A program made the position numbers and the translations under genes. The notes below the pieces were generated by a model. It ran no database searches. It had not been told where the DNA came from and was given only the letters and a program-made list of their open reading frames with translations. Shown piece by piece: positions 31,218 to 42,458 of a DNA stretch of 64,000 bases. The DNA comes from Trematomus loennbergii (lineage: Eukaryota; Chordata; Actinopteri; Perciformes; Nototheniidae): contig JAAOOA010000624.1 in assembly GCA_012861695.1 (NCBI GenBank), forward strand, positions 167,501 to 231,500, read 5' to 3'. Position 1 is the stretch's first letter; the number at the start of each line of letters is the position of its first letter.

Positions 31218-31690
31218 AGGGTCTCGCTACCGGAGGAAACTGGTAATATGACAGTCTTCACTGGGCTCTTCACAGGGTTCTTGACCGTCTCTTTCCACCG
31301 GAGGCTACTGCAAGCATGACAGTCTTCACTGGCTCTTCACAGGGTTCTTTACCGGTCTCTTCCCACCGGAGGCTACTGCAAGCATGACAGTCTTCACCGG
31401 GCTCCTCACAGGGTCTACCGGCTTACCGGAGGTTACTGCAAGCATGACAGTCTTCACCGGGTCTTCACAGGGGTCCCGCTACCGGAGGTTACTGGGGAAT
31501 GCATGACAGTCTTCACCGGGGTCTTCACAGGGGTCCCGCTACCGGAGGTTACTGGGGAATGCATGACAGTCTTCACCGGGGTCTTCACAGGGGTCCCGCT
31601 ACCGGAGGTTACTGGGGACTGCATGACAGTCTTCACCGGGGTCTTCACAGGGGTATTGCTGCCTGAGGCTACTGTGTTTATGCCGGAGGT
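31090..31690 (-). repeat. Coding minisatellite, 60-bp unit (20-residue repeat)
   Basis: About ten units translate on the minus strand to SGSGTPVKTPVKTVMHSPVT-like repeats. Units at 31500-31690 are near-perfect; those at 31218-31453 carry small indels that break the frame between the zinc-finger and recombinase parts. The array links the two domains, so the gene was probably a single frame with a variable-length Thr/Pro/Val/Lys linker. Confidence 0.85.
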
Positions 31691-32269
31691 ACTTGGGATT
31701 GCCAGGCCCTTAAATCGTATACATTCGTCCTCTTCCTCAAGAACAGCAGCACTCTGCTTCCTGGGTTTTAGCTCCTTTTTCAGCCTGGAGCGCAGGGTCT
31801 TCACCTCATCATTGAGGGCATCCTTCTGAGCCCTCAATGCCACATTTTCCAGCATCACCTGCCTGCAGTCCTCGTTGTCACACTCGGTATGTGGGGAGAA
31901 GGGTGGAGGGTGCCCGGGGTATTCCCCCTCATTGTCTATATCCAATGATGTAGCCATTCCAATGATGGGGTTAGTCTCACGGAGGTCATGGAGCAACTGC
32001 AGTGCCACACTATGCTTCAGCCTTGCCATGACCTGCTGTGCCTCATGTCGGGACAACTCAGGGTGGTCATGTTTTACATGACGGTCCAGTCTCTTCCCAG
32101 CGTACGAACACCCAGCGATGGGACAGGGTTTGGTCCGAACATTTATCCTTCCACTGGCTATTTTCAGGAGGATTCCCCTCTCCTCCAAGTTCCGCACTGC
32201 ATGCTTGTGCTTAAGGTGTTTGTTCAATGCCAGATAGAAGAGTCTGCACACCGGGCATTCAGATGACAT
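31454..32269 (-). CDS. C2H2 zinc-finger and coiled-coil N-terminal part of the recombinase gene
   Basis: The start is set at the ATG of MSSECPVC (32269), because the upstream codons to 32302 lie past an acceptor-like TTTCAG. First finger: C-x2-C...LNKHLKHKH. Second: CPIAGCSY...LDRHVKHDH. A leucine-rich coiled coil follows (about VMLENVALRAQKDALNDEV). Then a basic stretch (KKELKPRKQ) and the 20-residue repeats. The fingers probably bind DNA and the coiled coil would dimerise. The frame ends at 31454 only because of an indel in the repeats; the recombinase domain lies directly downstream on the same strand. Confidence 0.75.
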   Translation of the reverse strand: MSSECPVCRLFYLALNKHLKHKHAVRNLEERGILLKIASGRINVRTKPCPIAGCSYAGKRLDRHVKHDHPELSRHEAQQVMARLKHSVALQLLHDLRETNPIIGMATSLDIDNEGEYPGHPPPFSPHTECDNEDCRQVMLENVALRAQKDALNDEVKTLRSRLKKELKPRKQSAAVLEEEDECIRFKGLAIPSTSGINTVASGSNTPVKTPVKTVMQSPVTSGSGTPVKTPVKTVMHSPVTSGSGTPVKTPVKTVMHSPVTSGSGTPVKTR

Positions 32270-32302
32270 CCTTACTGAAACACACATAATGAATTTGATC
32301 AA

Positions 32303-32754
32303 AATGATGTTATAGTTCTCCGTTTATATGCGTTAGCGTGAGCGGTGGTTGCGACACTGGGTCCGATGCATCAATTCATGGTGCATGGACGAAGGGAAGT
32401 ATTGGGTTACCACCGGGTCAGATGGTCCCACTTCCGCACCAACGCGGGGCTGGTGATGGCAACATTGGGTCCGATGCATCCATACATGGTGCCCCGACCA
32501 TGAGAGGGTTTGGGGTACCCCGGAACCAGGCACCACCCCAGCAGGAAACGGGTTGTATGGTCAAAGGAGGAAAGAGTGATAGAACCGGGGTAAAGCAAAG
32601 AAAGTGTCCGACAATAGTGACTTGTGAGGCGGCCAGAGAGTCTGTCATATCTCGGTCCTATCCTCCAGGCAACGCTGTGGCCAAAACTGGGCTAAAAACA
32701 AAAAAAACTAAAAAATATTTCATCCAGGGAAATTTGGGTGAAAATGAAAAAAAA
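32303..32754. other. Upstream region of the recombinase gene
   Basis: GC-rich. GGGTCCGATGCATC-type blocks are repeated at about 32360 and 32468, each with TCATGGTGC or ACATGGTGC. The candidate promoter lies here (minus strand). No other gene. Confidence 0.45.
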
Positions 32755-33490
32755 GTACCCCAAAATAGTGCCTCATGACCCCGCAGGAGTCCCCCGCGGA
32801 CTCCCTGACAATCCTCCATGGGCAAAATCATCCAACTCAACTTTTGTGAGAACCAGGAAAGGGTCAAAATGAGAAAATTGTACCCCAAAATAGTGCCTCA
32901 TGACCCTGCAGGAGTCCCCCGCGGACTCACCTGACAATCCTCCATGGGCAAAATCATCCAACTCAACTTTTGTGAGAACGGCCAAAGGGGTGAAAATGTA
33001 AAAATTATGCCCCAAAATATTGCTTCAAAATCGGGTAGGGTCACCTGCCAAGTGCCCTGACATTCCTCCATGTCTCAAAATGTCTAACTTAAAGTATTTG
33101 TGAGAAACCGACCAAAGGGGTGAAAATGTAAAAATTAGGCCCCAAAATATTGCTTCAAAATCGGGTAGGGTCACCTGCCAAGTGCCCTGACATTCCTCCA
33201 TGTCTCAAAATGTCGAACTTAAAGTATTTGTGAGAACCGGCCAAAGGGGTGAAAATGTAAAAATTAGACCCCAAAATACTGCTTCAAATCGGGTAGGGTC
33301 ACCTGCCAAGTGCCCTGACATTCCTCCATGTCTCAAAATGTCGAACTTAAAGTATTTGTGAGAACCGGCCAAAGGGGTGAAAATGTAAAAATTAGGCCCA
33401 AAATACTGCTTCAAAATCGGGTAGGGTCACCTGCAAAGTGCCCTACATTCCTCCATGTCGAACTTAAAGTATTTGGAGAACCAGGCTGGG
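32755..33490. repeat. 127-bp tandem array in unit 2
   Basis: About six units (CCCCAAAATAGTGCCTCATG then CCAAAATATTGCTTCAAAAT versions; GGTAGGGTCACCTGCCAAGT; GTATTTGTGAGAACCGGCC). Homologous to 24876-25580 but with its own unit variants, so the arrays evolved separately. Confidence 0.85.
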
Positions 33491-33677
33491 GGGTCATTGT
33501 GGCACAAAATTAGGCCCACTCAGAGTGCTTGGTGAGCGGATACATTCTTCCATGATTTGCAACAGCCGTTTTTTTCTGAGTGCACCAAAAACTGGGTTTC
33601 CGATTTCGTGCAGACGGTAGCTTGAAAAGTATGCATGGATCTTTTTGACAGGGAAGGGGAAATGAAGCCCAGGAACC

Positions 33678-33720
33678 TTTTCCCCTTCTCCGTTGCACCA
33701 ACCATCGGAGAAGGGGAAAA
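33678..33720. other. 15-bp stem hairpin (unit 2)
   Basis: Identical stem and loop to 25776-25818. Confidence 0.8.
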
Positions 33721-34633
33721 AACGGCTCGAAGCGCCAAACACTTGGCCCCTTCTCCGGTTGGCACTCTGTTTTTTTGACAATTTTTCAAAACTTCATATT
33801 TGATTATTTTAAGATATAATTATCCGTTTTCTTCACTTTTTTTTGCTTTCCACGGGTGGGGGCGCCTGGCAGGCCGCCTATGAGCACCCAAATTTGGCCT
33901 GGATCATCCAGGATTTGTGGGCTAAGCTCCATAAACTGACTAAATCACCCAGAGAGGTCACCTTTCTAGCCCAAATATATATAATACAAATACATTTAAA
34001 TAGTAAAAGGTGCAATTGTGCTCTGCATTACCCGGAATTTTATTTTCATACCCCATGATAGTGATTAAAAATCATTTTCGTGGGAAAAAGTGTTAAAATG
34101 CCTGATTAAATTATATGCAGGACCCCAGTGAGCTCCAGACTATATGCATTGTGTTGGGGAACCATATAAATGATAAAATAAATGCATTTAAATGCAAATA
34201 TAATGATTTTAAATTATTTTAGGGGGACAATTGTGGAGAGGAGCCTGAAAATGACTCTGCAGCACCCCGGATAACTACCAGTTCATCTGGTTTAAATGTG
34301 GTGGTGATAGTGGCATTAACTAGTACCCAGTACTGGGAGAGAACCAGGCTACAGCACATGTCTTTTCAACGTGGGTAAAGCTGTGTTAAACAGTGGGTTA
34401 ACATGTTTCAAATGACAGCAGAGTGCTGCTTGTTGGCAGGCTGACTCAGTTCACTTGTCTCTCACACACCCAGGGGGGGAAAGATAACACTTGTACCAAG
34501 GAATAAGTGTTTGAAAGGCGGGGAAAAGTTGTTTGAAATAGTATAATACCTCCAGGGCGCATAACTGCACTTTACAAGCCAGAAATAATGTTTAAATGGT
34601 CGGGGAAAGTATTTTTAAATGTCTGGAAGAGAG

Positions 34634-34756
34634 TTTTAGCCAGTCATTTTGCAGGATATCATTTAACATTGACGCTCTCCTGAAAATGCACAGAATATGT
34701 GCATTTGCAGGAGAGGGTCAATGTTAAATGATATCCTGCAAAATGACTGACTAAAA
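34634..34756. other. 59-bp-arm hairpin/palindrome (unit 2)
   Basis: Same 5-nt loop GAATA and three mismatches in 59. Position 21 of each arm is changed relative to unit 1 (GCACGATATC/GATATCGTGC there, GCAGGATATC/GATATCCTGC here), so pairing is kept. Confidence 0.95.
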
Positions 34757-34951
34757 CCCCGGAATAAGTGTTTGAAAGGCGGGGAAAAGTTGTTTAAAAT
34801 AGGCTGATACCTCCAGGGCGCATCACCAAAAATGTACAAGCCAGGGAAGGTGCCTCAATCCCGGATACTTTAGGTCTGTCACTTAGGGTGACCGCACCAC
34901 TCCGACGCTCCCGAGAGTGGACGTCCATTTTTGTAAGGCACCTAAGACAGA

Positions 34952-35890
34952 GTAAGAAAAGTACACTACCTGTTACTGCAAGAGCAGCTGGTGGTAAGGA
35001 CTTCAGACAACTTCAATTTAAAACATGCTATAGAGACAAGTGCCATCAGTTTTAGGCTTGATTGAAGGTCATTCCAAGACCAAGGACCATAATAAGAAAG
35101 ACTCCTTTCTCCAGCCTCAGTCCGCACAGCAGGTACCTGGAACCGTATCCAGGCACTGGATCTGAGGTTGTAAGAGTCGCAAAATGGGGCAAATCTGACA
35201 CATATGTAGAGTAGAAGCTTACCTAAAATGGCTTTATACATTAATAAAAACCAGTGTTGCATCCTACGCATAGTAAGTGAGGACCATCCAGTTAGGCTAT
35301 ACAGTGTGCAATGATGAGTCCTATAGGGTGCATTTGATATATAACGCAGTGCAGCATGGTAGAGTGGGTCAAGTTTGGCCAAAACAGTGGGACAGGCAAA
35401 TCTATAGATTGTATCACCGTAGTCCAGCTGGGACAGGAATAAGCCAGAGACCAACCTTTTACGGGATGAAATTGAAAAACAACATTTAAGTCTGTAAAGG
35501 AAGCCAAGAGTGAATTTCAATTTCTTTGTTAAAACTTCAATATGGTGTTTAAAGTTCAGATTGCTGTCCAACCAAAAGCCCAGATATTTGTAGGTATCAA
35601 CAAACTCAACAGAAACGCCATCAAGGGTGTCAATGGAGAGGCAAGAGGAGGACGCTGACTTGGGAGCAAAAAGCATTGCTTTGGTTTTCTTACTGTTCAA
35701 TAGCAGTTTGGAATCAAGAAGTGCATGCTGCAGCGTGATACAATCTGATTTTAAATTGGAAACGGCCATCTGCAGTGTGACTAAGCATGAAATTCCTAAC
35801 TCAGGGTAGCCGCCTATGGTTTGCACACTACCTCGGCTCCTGCTGAGGTGTGGTGTCACAGCGCTGTATTTATGCTGATGTGCCATCTCC
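34952..35890 (-). mobile_element. LINE fragment, C-terminal reverse transcriptase region
   Basis: A 306-codon frame with SKKTKAMLFAP, TYKYLGFWLDSNLNFKHHIE, SQLDYGDTIYRFA and MYKAILGKL landmarks of LINE polyproteins past the catalytic YADD box, which is absent. It belongs to the same broad family as 22620-24597 but is a different lineage. It interrupts the right end of tandem unit 2. The frame is open but the element is truncated at both ends. Confidence 0.85.
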
Positions 35891-36760
35891 CAACGCCCCC
35901 GTGGGAAATGACCAAGAACTCAGAAAATACAGAATAACCTCGGAATGTTAGGCCTCATTCAGAAATGTACGAATGTTAAAACACAGGCAGTGAGTGGGTT
36001 ATAAGGAGCAGAAGATTGGGTCAGTGTTGGCAGAGCGTCTCCCCATCCCATTCAAATTAAAATTCTTGACTGAAAGAGCCTACAGCACATGTAAATAGAT
36101 AGCATTGCCTATGCGCATTTGAAAATAATTAGTACCCCCCTCTGAGTGACTACGTGTTGAGTTCACATCACCATTCTCCCATATGCTACAAATGGCTGTC
36201 TAGAGCAGAAATGAAAGAGTTTTAAAAATGTTTACGTTTTGGTAAGTTTTTAGGGAAATGTTGTAATATTGCAACGTTGGCCTTAGGTGGGAGCAGAATT
36301 TCTGTATTTCTACTCACATTGTCTGAATAAATATATTGAACAACTAAGGGTTAATTTGCAGGATTGATTGCTTACTTAGCCCTATATCAGTATATAGCAT
36401 GAATAATAATCACCAAGTGTTTTTATTGCTCTTGGGGCATTAAAAACAAGATTTTAACTTTAGTTTTTTATATAATATCTGCATTTTCTCTTTTGAATAA
36501 CTAAGTCTTAGTTTGGCCATAGTTATTTAATATATAAAGACTATATATGATTGAATTACAAGATTAGATATACTTTATTGATCTAAAATATTGATGTGTT
36601 CAAATGCTCTTCTAAACAAAACTGAAAGTCCATGAAAAGTTGTCTTCCTGTTTTTGTGAAGGAAGCGCCATCTCCTGGTTAAATCCTGAAATTGAAAATC
36701 TGGCAACGCCCTCTTGGAAAATAGTGGGAGGGCTTAACATTCCCAGATACTGGTCTTTGG
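35891..36760. other. No gene seen
   Basis: AT-rich single-copy-looking DNA with AATAAATATATTG-type words and no credible frame. Confidence 0.5.
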
Positions 36761-36765
36761 CAGGT

Positions 36766-36826
36766 CTTAGGCAGGTAGCAGGCAGGAAGCAGGCAGGAAG
36801 CAGGCAGGAAGCAGGCAGGAAGCAGT
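36766..36826. repeat. Short tandem repeat (AGGAAGCAGGC)n
   Basis: About five 11-bp units. Confidence 0.9.
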
Positions 36827-37204
36827 AAGCTGGAGTCTGAAATAAGCTGCTACATCTGTAGATGGTGTACTTTTCCTCCACTACATGTATTTAATCCCTT
36901 TAGTTACTTCACAGATGTGGATGAATGATGTGAAATATAATCAAGTGTTAAATCAGACTTTAGTTCCACCTGGAGTAAATCCACAAGCTACCCTGCAGTA
37001 TACAAAGTCATTCAAACTAGCTGCACCTTTACCAGCTTTGAGAACACTTTCATGATCAATCATTATAAAACATATCATATATATTATTCTGAAATGGACC
37101 AATCTGCACAATGACTACTTTTACTGTCTCTACTTTCACTATATTTTGATGAGAATACTTTTATACTTTTACTTGAGGAACATTTTGAATGCAGGACTTT
37201 TACT
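36827..37204. other. No gene seen
   Basis: AT-rich. It leads into the 34-bp array; the last 100 bp already contain CTTTTACT words. Confidence 0.5.
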
Positions 37205-37520
37205 GTGACAGAGTATTCCTACACTCTGGTACTTCTACTTTTACTCAAGTACAAGATCTGAGTACTTCTACTTTTACTCAAGTACAAGACCTGAGTACTT
37301 CTACTTTTACTCAAGTCCAAGATCTGAGTGCTTCTACTTTTACTCAAGTACAAGACCTGAGTACTTCTACTTTTACTGAAGTACAAGATCTGAGTACTTC
37401 TACTTTTACTACAAGATCTGAGTACTTCTACTTTTACTCAAGTACCAGATCTGAGTACTTCTACTTTTACTACAAGATCTGAGTACTTCTACTTTTACTA
37501 CAAGCCCTGAGTACTTCTAC
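37205..37520. repeat. Minisatellite, about 34-bp unit (GAGTACTTCTACTTTTACTC)
   Basis: Nine to ten units with AAGTACAAGATCT linkers; several units lose the linker. Apparent frames (TSTFTQVQDL repeats) are artefacts. Confidence 0.92.
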
Positions 37521-37982
37521 CAGCTCTGGGTGCTCATGGAAACACTATTTGTATTCCTTGTAGTTTCTTTAATACTATAAAACATACTTGTCTCTTACTT
37601 TTCGTCACTTTTACGTTTTCCACTTTATTTGAAAAGAGATGAGACCCCCTAAACAAGAGTCACGCTCTCTTGCTTTGGGTTGAAAAAAAGCATGGCTAAA
37701 TGAAGCTCACTAACGTGGCATCACTTTCTCCCAACAGGTATCTGTAAATGAGCAGAATATAAAGGTGTTCTCTGGAGGGGGGGGGGGGGACAAAGGGAGA
37801 GCAGAGACCCCAATAGAGAGACCCAGGAGGGGGTTTCTCCAGCAGGCTGCTCTCCACAGGGGCTCTTCAGCTGGGAGTGGGACCATCCAACTGTATGTTT
37901 ATGAATGTGTGTTGGTGTGTGTTCCTTTGTGTGTTCAGGCTGTGTCTTTAAGGCAATGATGGGCCAATGCTAACAGAGCATG
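37521..37982. other. No gene seen
   Basis: Includes a G11 homopolymer at about 37778-37788. No supported gene. Confidence 0.5.
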
Positions 37983-38797
37983 TTAGGCCCCAGCTCCATG
38001 GGAAGGCATACGGCAAAAACGCATCGGAGTAACGCAAACGCAACCGCAAAAAACCTTCCGCCCACACGCAATATACACCGGATTGTGTCAAGCTCCACGA
38101 GACGGCTCCGTTTACATCCAACCGCTGGAAAAGCTGCAGTACATATGCCGAGCCTGTACGTGGCGCTGTAACTTCCTCCACAAAAGCAGCGAAGAAGAAT
38201 GGTTGTCATGGCTGCACTTCTGTTTATTCTCCGCGTTGGGGGCCAAGGGATCCGGGCAGAGTTTTTCGCCGGTCAACGTGTGTTAAAGTTTAAATCTTCT
38301 GGACAAAATTATAAAAGTGCCGGTCAAAGGTCTTCTTTGTTATTTATTGAGCTTTAAAACAAATGAATAACGACGATATATAATGATATATAATAATAAA
38401 ATACACGGAGCCTGTCTCTTTCTCCTCTCTTCTCACAGCGTCAGTGTCTGTCTCATGCAGCAGCTGATAGTTTAGGTAGTTTGAGAGGTAATTAAAATAG
38501 CTATTGTTGTTGTTAACGAAACACATCAGCAATGATGCGGGGTACGCGGAGAGGTGGGAAGAGGTGGGGAGAGGCGGGGAGAGGCGGGGGCTATGAAACG
38601 GATGACCGTATAGGCGACCCCACGGCCCCGTTGGACCCCCCAGAGCGCTCTGTTCCCAGATCTATCCACCTTTGGACCGTTGTCGTTTGGGGGTCTGTTT
38701 CTACGTTTCCCTTACGGCGTCGTCGAGCTTAAAGGGCTATACGCATGAGAAATATGCGGATTCAACCCGTTTTTGTCCCCGTGGAGCCTAGGCCTTA
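37983..38797. mobile_element. Harbinger-like MITE with TTA duplications
   Basis: TTA at 37983-37985 and 38795-38797 flank ends GGCCCCAGCTCCATGGG and (inverted) GGCCTAGGCTCCACGGGG, with AAAAACG further in on both sides. 3-bp TTA/TAA duplications and GG-starting ends are typical of PIF/Harbinger elements. No transposase. About 809 bp inside. Confidence 0.6.
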
Positions 38798-39164
38798 ATG
38801 TGTAAACAAACCCTCGTGCTGTTCGGAGGGTCTTCTGCTCTTTCTGAGCTTCTCCTTAAGGTTTTATAAAAAGTGCAGTCAGTGGAAACTCTGAGGTCTG
38901 GGTTCTTTGTGTGTTTTGTGGTTGTGGTGTTTGAATCAGAACCAGAGTCAGAATCAGAACCAGAATCAGAATCCCTTATTCGTCCCTCAGAGGGGAGTCA
39001 GGGGACATGTACATTGTTACAGCAGAAAGAGCCAAAGACAGCTTCATGTGTGTGTCTCAGTTTAACTGTCTATGTGTGTGTTCATTTGTGTGTGTTTGTT
39101 TGTGTGTGTGTGTTTGTTTGTTTTATATTTCTTAATTTTTGTATACACTTGCTTCATTTTTCAC
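38798..39164. other. Non-coding with a short retroposon-like piece
   Basis: 38935-38990 is an (AGAATC/AGAACC)n run followed by CCCTTATTCGTCCCTCAGAG, like the end of a small fish retroposon. TG-rich stretch at 39048-39125. Confidence 0.4.
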
Positions 39165-39860
39165 TCTTTAGTGTCCCCTGGTCTCCCAGCTGTGCGTCAC
39201 TCTTTAGTGTCCCCTGGTCTCCCAGCTGTGTGCGTCACTCTTTAGTGTCCCTGGTCTCCCAGCTGTGTGCGTCACTCTTTAGTGTCCCCTGGTCTCCAGC
39301 TGTGTGCGTCACTCTTTAGTGTCCCCTGGTCTCCCAGCTGTGTGCGTCACTCTTTAGTGTCCCCTGGTCTCCCAGCTGTGTGCGTCACTCTTAGTGTCCC
39401 CTGGTCTCCCAGCTGTGTGCGTCACTCTTTAGTGTCCCCTGGTCTCCCAGCTGTGTGCGTCACTCTTTAGTGTCCCCTGGTCTCCCAGCTGTGTGCGTCA
39501 CTCTTTAGTGTCCCTGGTCTCCAGCTGTGTGCGTCCCTCTTTAGTGTCCCCTGGTCTCCAGCTGTGTGCGTCACTCTTTAGTGTCCCCTGGTCTCCCAGC
39601 TGTGTGCGTCACTCTTTAGTGTCCCCTGGTCTCCCAGCTGTGTGCGTCACTCTTTAGTGTCCCCTGGTCTCCCAGCTGTGTGCGTCACTCTTTAGTGTCC
39701 CCTGGTCTCCCAGCTGTGTGCGTCAATCTTTAGTGTCCCCTGGTCTCCAGCTGTGTGCGTCACTCTTTAGTGTCCCCTGGTCTCCAGCTGTGTGCGTCAC
39801 TCTTTAGTGTCCCCTGGTCTCCCAGCTGTGTGCGTCACTCTTTAGTGTCCCCTGGTCTCC
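39165..39860. repeat. Minisatellite, 38-bp unit, about 18 copies
   Basis: The unit contains GTGCGTCACTCTTTAGTGTC and CCCTGGTCTCCCAGCTGT. Variants lose one C or CC. Frames through it are artefacts. Confidence 0.95.
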
Positions 39861-40138
39861 TCAAGTTGCTGAATGTTCTCTAAAACGCTGCATGTGTGCT
39901 GGAGATGTTTCTTCATGTGGAACATTTGGGGTTTTATATCTGCATCCTTTCTGAAGCTGCAGCTCCTGATGGAAGTTGTGTTGGCCACCGTGCATAAATC
40001 TACACAATAACACACACTTGGTTCTGTTCATGCCGAGCTGGCGTTCTGAGAGATGGCAGCAGACAGCAGCAGCTCTTCTTCCTCCAGCAATAAAACCCAA
40101 ACTAAACGTACAGCTGCCGATGACTCTCTGATGGAGAC
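39861..40138. other. No gene seen
   Basis: Unique-looking DNA between a minisatellite and a CA tract. Confidence 0.5.
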
Positions 40139-40170
40139 GCACGCACGCACGCACTCACGCACGCGCACAC

Positions 40171-40243
<73 letters not shown>

Positions 40244-40323
40244 ACAACCACACACACACAACACACACACACACACGCACGCACGCGCGCACACACACAC
40301 ACACACACGCACACACACACACA

Positions 40324-40396
<73 letters not shown>

Positions 40397-40400
40397 CCAC
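40139..40400. repeat. (CA)n/(GCAC)n microsatellite
   Basis: CA run with CACGCACGC and alternating purine-pyrimidine GCGCGC pieces; a candidate Z-DNA-prone tract. Confidence 0.95.
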
Positions 40401-40589
40401 AGCCTGGAGCTACATGTCATCATTCTGCAAGAACGACTTTTTCGCACTTTCGTGTCTATGTGTGTGTGTTCATTTGTGTGTATGTGTTTTCTTAGTTTGT
40501 GTGTGACTGAACTGTGCGTGTCTATGTGTGTTTATTTTATGTTTCTTGATTTGTTAACTTGCTTCATTGTTATTATTTGTTAAGTGTTT

Positions 40590-40590
40590 A

Positions 40591-40658
<68 letters not shown>

Positions 40659-40693
40659 CGCGCGCGTGTGTGTGGTGGTGTGTGTGTGTGTGT

Positions 40694-40757
<64 letters not shown>

Positions 40758-40758
40758 G
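40590..40758. repeat. (TG)n microsatellite
   Basis: TG run with a GTGCGTGCGCGCGCGTG core. It faces the CA tract 190 bp upstream as an inverted pair. Confidence 0.97.
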
Positions 40759-42030
40759 CCCCCTGTTGACGTTGCAAAGTTATTGCACTGTAACTAACCC
40801 TCTATCGCCCCCTATGGCCGTTTCCACTTCATTGCACCGAAGCACCACTTCATCTCCAGGACAGTCCCAGGGTGTTAAGAGTTAAGATGAACTAAATATT
40901 AGGAAATGTTATTTGTTTAATTGACTGTCCTTTCGTGGCATACTTTTAAAATATTTAACAAAGTCATAATTAGGTATAGTCGCTCATAACATTAATTCTA
41001 CAGTGATAAATGGTTCTCATGTTCTCAATAGTGGGTATCGACGTTAGTCACACATTTAAACACGTTGTTCACACACTCATACAGTATCTAAGGAACTGGT
41101 TTTGTGTTGCATTGGATTGTGGGAGAAATGTACAAATGCAAAGCCACTATCTGCTATGATGAAGTCAACCAGAGCTCAACACAAATACTTACAAAAATAA
41201 GCCAAATTCTCAGGAAATAAGAAAAATCATTACGAAAAAAATCATTGGTTTTCAAATTGAGCAACATTTTATTGAAGTAAACAAAATCCTTAATTACAAA
41301 ATTGAGCACAAACTCATCACATAGTCCTTTACATTAATAAGAACATAATAAGCTAAATTCTTATGAAAAAAAGCTGAATTTCTAAAAATAAAACGCTAAA
41401 AAGAGGCAATTTTTGTAATGAAATAAGAACAATCCCTAATAATAAACAATAAGCACAGATATTGAATGCAAACCTGAGCACTTATGAAGTAGGAACACGT
41501 CTTCAATCCTAAATTACAGAAATAGAACACATCTAAAATCACTTCACAAAATGCATCACAGTTCTTATGAAGTCAGCTAAATCCTTAAAGATGAAAATAT
41601 GCAAATGCTTTATTACAAAACTGAGTATAGTTCATGTAACATGAGGACATTTCTTAATTGAGAAGAAAGCACTCAGTCCCATCTGTGTTAGTATAACAGC
41701 TCACATCATGGGAACAGTAGAAATGGCCCTGCATGTGAACCACAAGGGAACGCTGACGTTAAGGCATCAGGTTCATATCTTGGAAACAACATGAACTTGT
41801 GAAAAGAAACCTTTGATTTGAAAAGAAAACTGCAGGTTGTTTTCTTGTTTGACTCAAATCTCAAAGTCTTAATGTGCTCGAGTTCTAACAACCCAACACC
41901 AGGGGGCGCTGTGACGCTCCTCTCTGATCTGAGGAAGCATTTGCACATCAGCTATTGTTGAAAGGATTTCAGAGGGTATTTGAGAGAGAATATATCAGTT
42001 AATTAAATATATAACATTATCAAAATCGAC
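40759..42030. other. AT-rich, no gene seen
   Basis: 41190-41660 repeats loose AAATTACAAAATTGAGCA and TTCTTATGAAG words. No supported coding frame or RNA. Confidence 0.5.
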
Positions 42031-42435
42031 TGATCCAATGTGTTTTTAAACGGAGCAGGAATAGAACTAGTCTCCCAGTTCAAGTGTCTTGGAGTCAGAT
42101 TGGACTCGAACTTGACTTTTAAGAAACATATTAAGAAAGTATCCAATACTATTAAATTCAACTTGCAACATTTTATACAAATTAGACCTTTCTTAACTGT
42201 CAATGCTGCAAAGTCATCCCTCCACTGTATGATTCTATCCCACATTGAATACTGTTTTACAAACTGGTCGTTTGCTTGTGCCACAAACCTGAAACCCATA
42301 GAACAGCTGAGAGAGAGAGCTATCAAGGTGTTTGACAGAAAGCCTAATTCATACCACCACTGTACCATCCTTGATAAACACCATTTCTTGAGTTTTGACA
42401 ATTTTAAGTCTTTTAAAAGTATGTTTTTTTTATAA
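42031..42435 (+). mobile_element. LINE fragment (reverse transcriptase C-terminal region)
   Basis: FKCLGVRLDSNLTFKKHI, SLHCMILSHIEYCFTNW and ERAIKVFDRKP are landmarks of LINE polyproteins after the catalytic domain. About 130 codons, truncated at both ends. Confidence 0.8.
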
Positions 42436-42458
42436 ATGTTTACATGGACATGGAGGTG

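Larger units (their letters stand above)
27707..34951. mobile_element. Tandem unit 2: zinc-finger/tyrosine-recombinase element
   Basis: Order from left: the start block shared with unit 1, a 115-bp tandem array, two smaller duplications, the minus-strand recombinase gene, then the long right-hand region shared with unit 1. The right end (GGGTGACCGCACCACTCCG, GTAAGGCACCTAAGACAG) is cut at about 34951 by a LINE fragment; in unit 1 the same point continues another 170 bp to the unit boundary. It lies head-to-tail with unit 1, with no unrelated DNA between them. The class is not established: a Crypton-like tyrosine-recombinase element or a macrosatellite carrying such a gene. Confidence 0.65.

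Noticed and set aside
37189..37482. Repeat protein TSTFTQVQDL
   Set aside because: Translation of the 34-bp minisatellite only.
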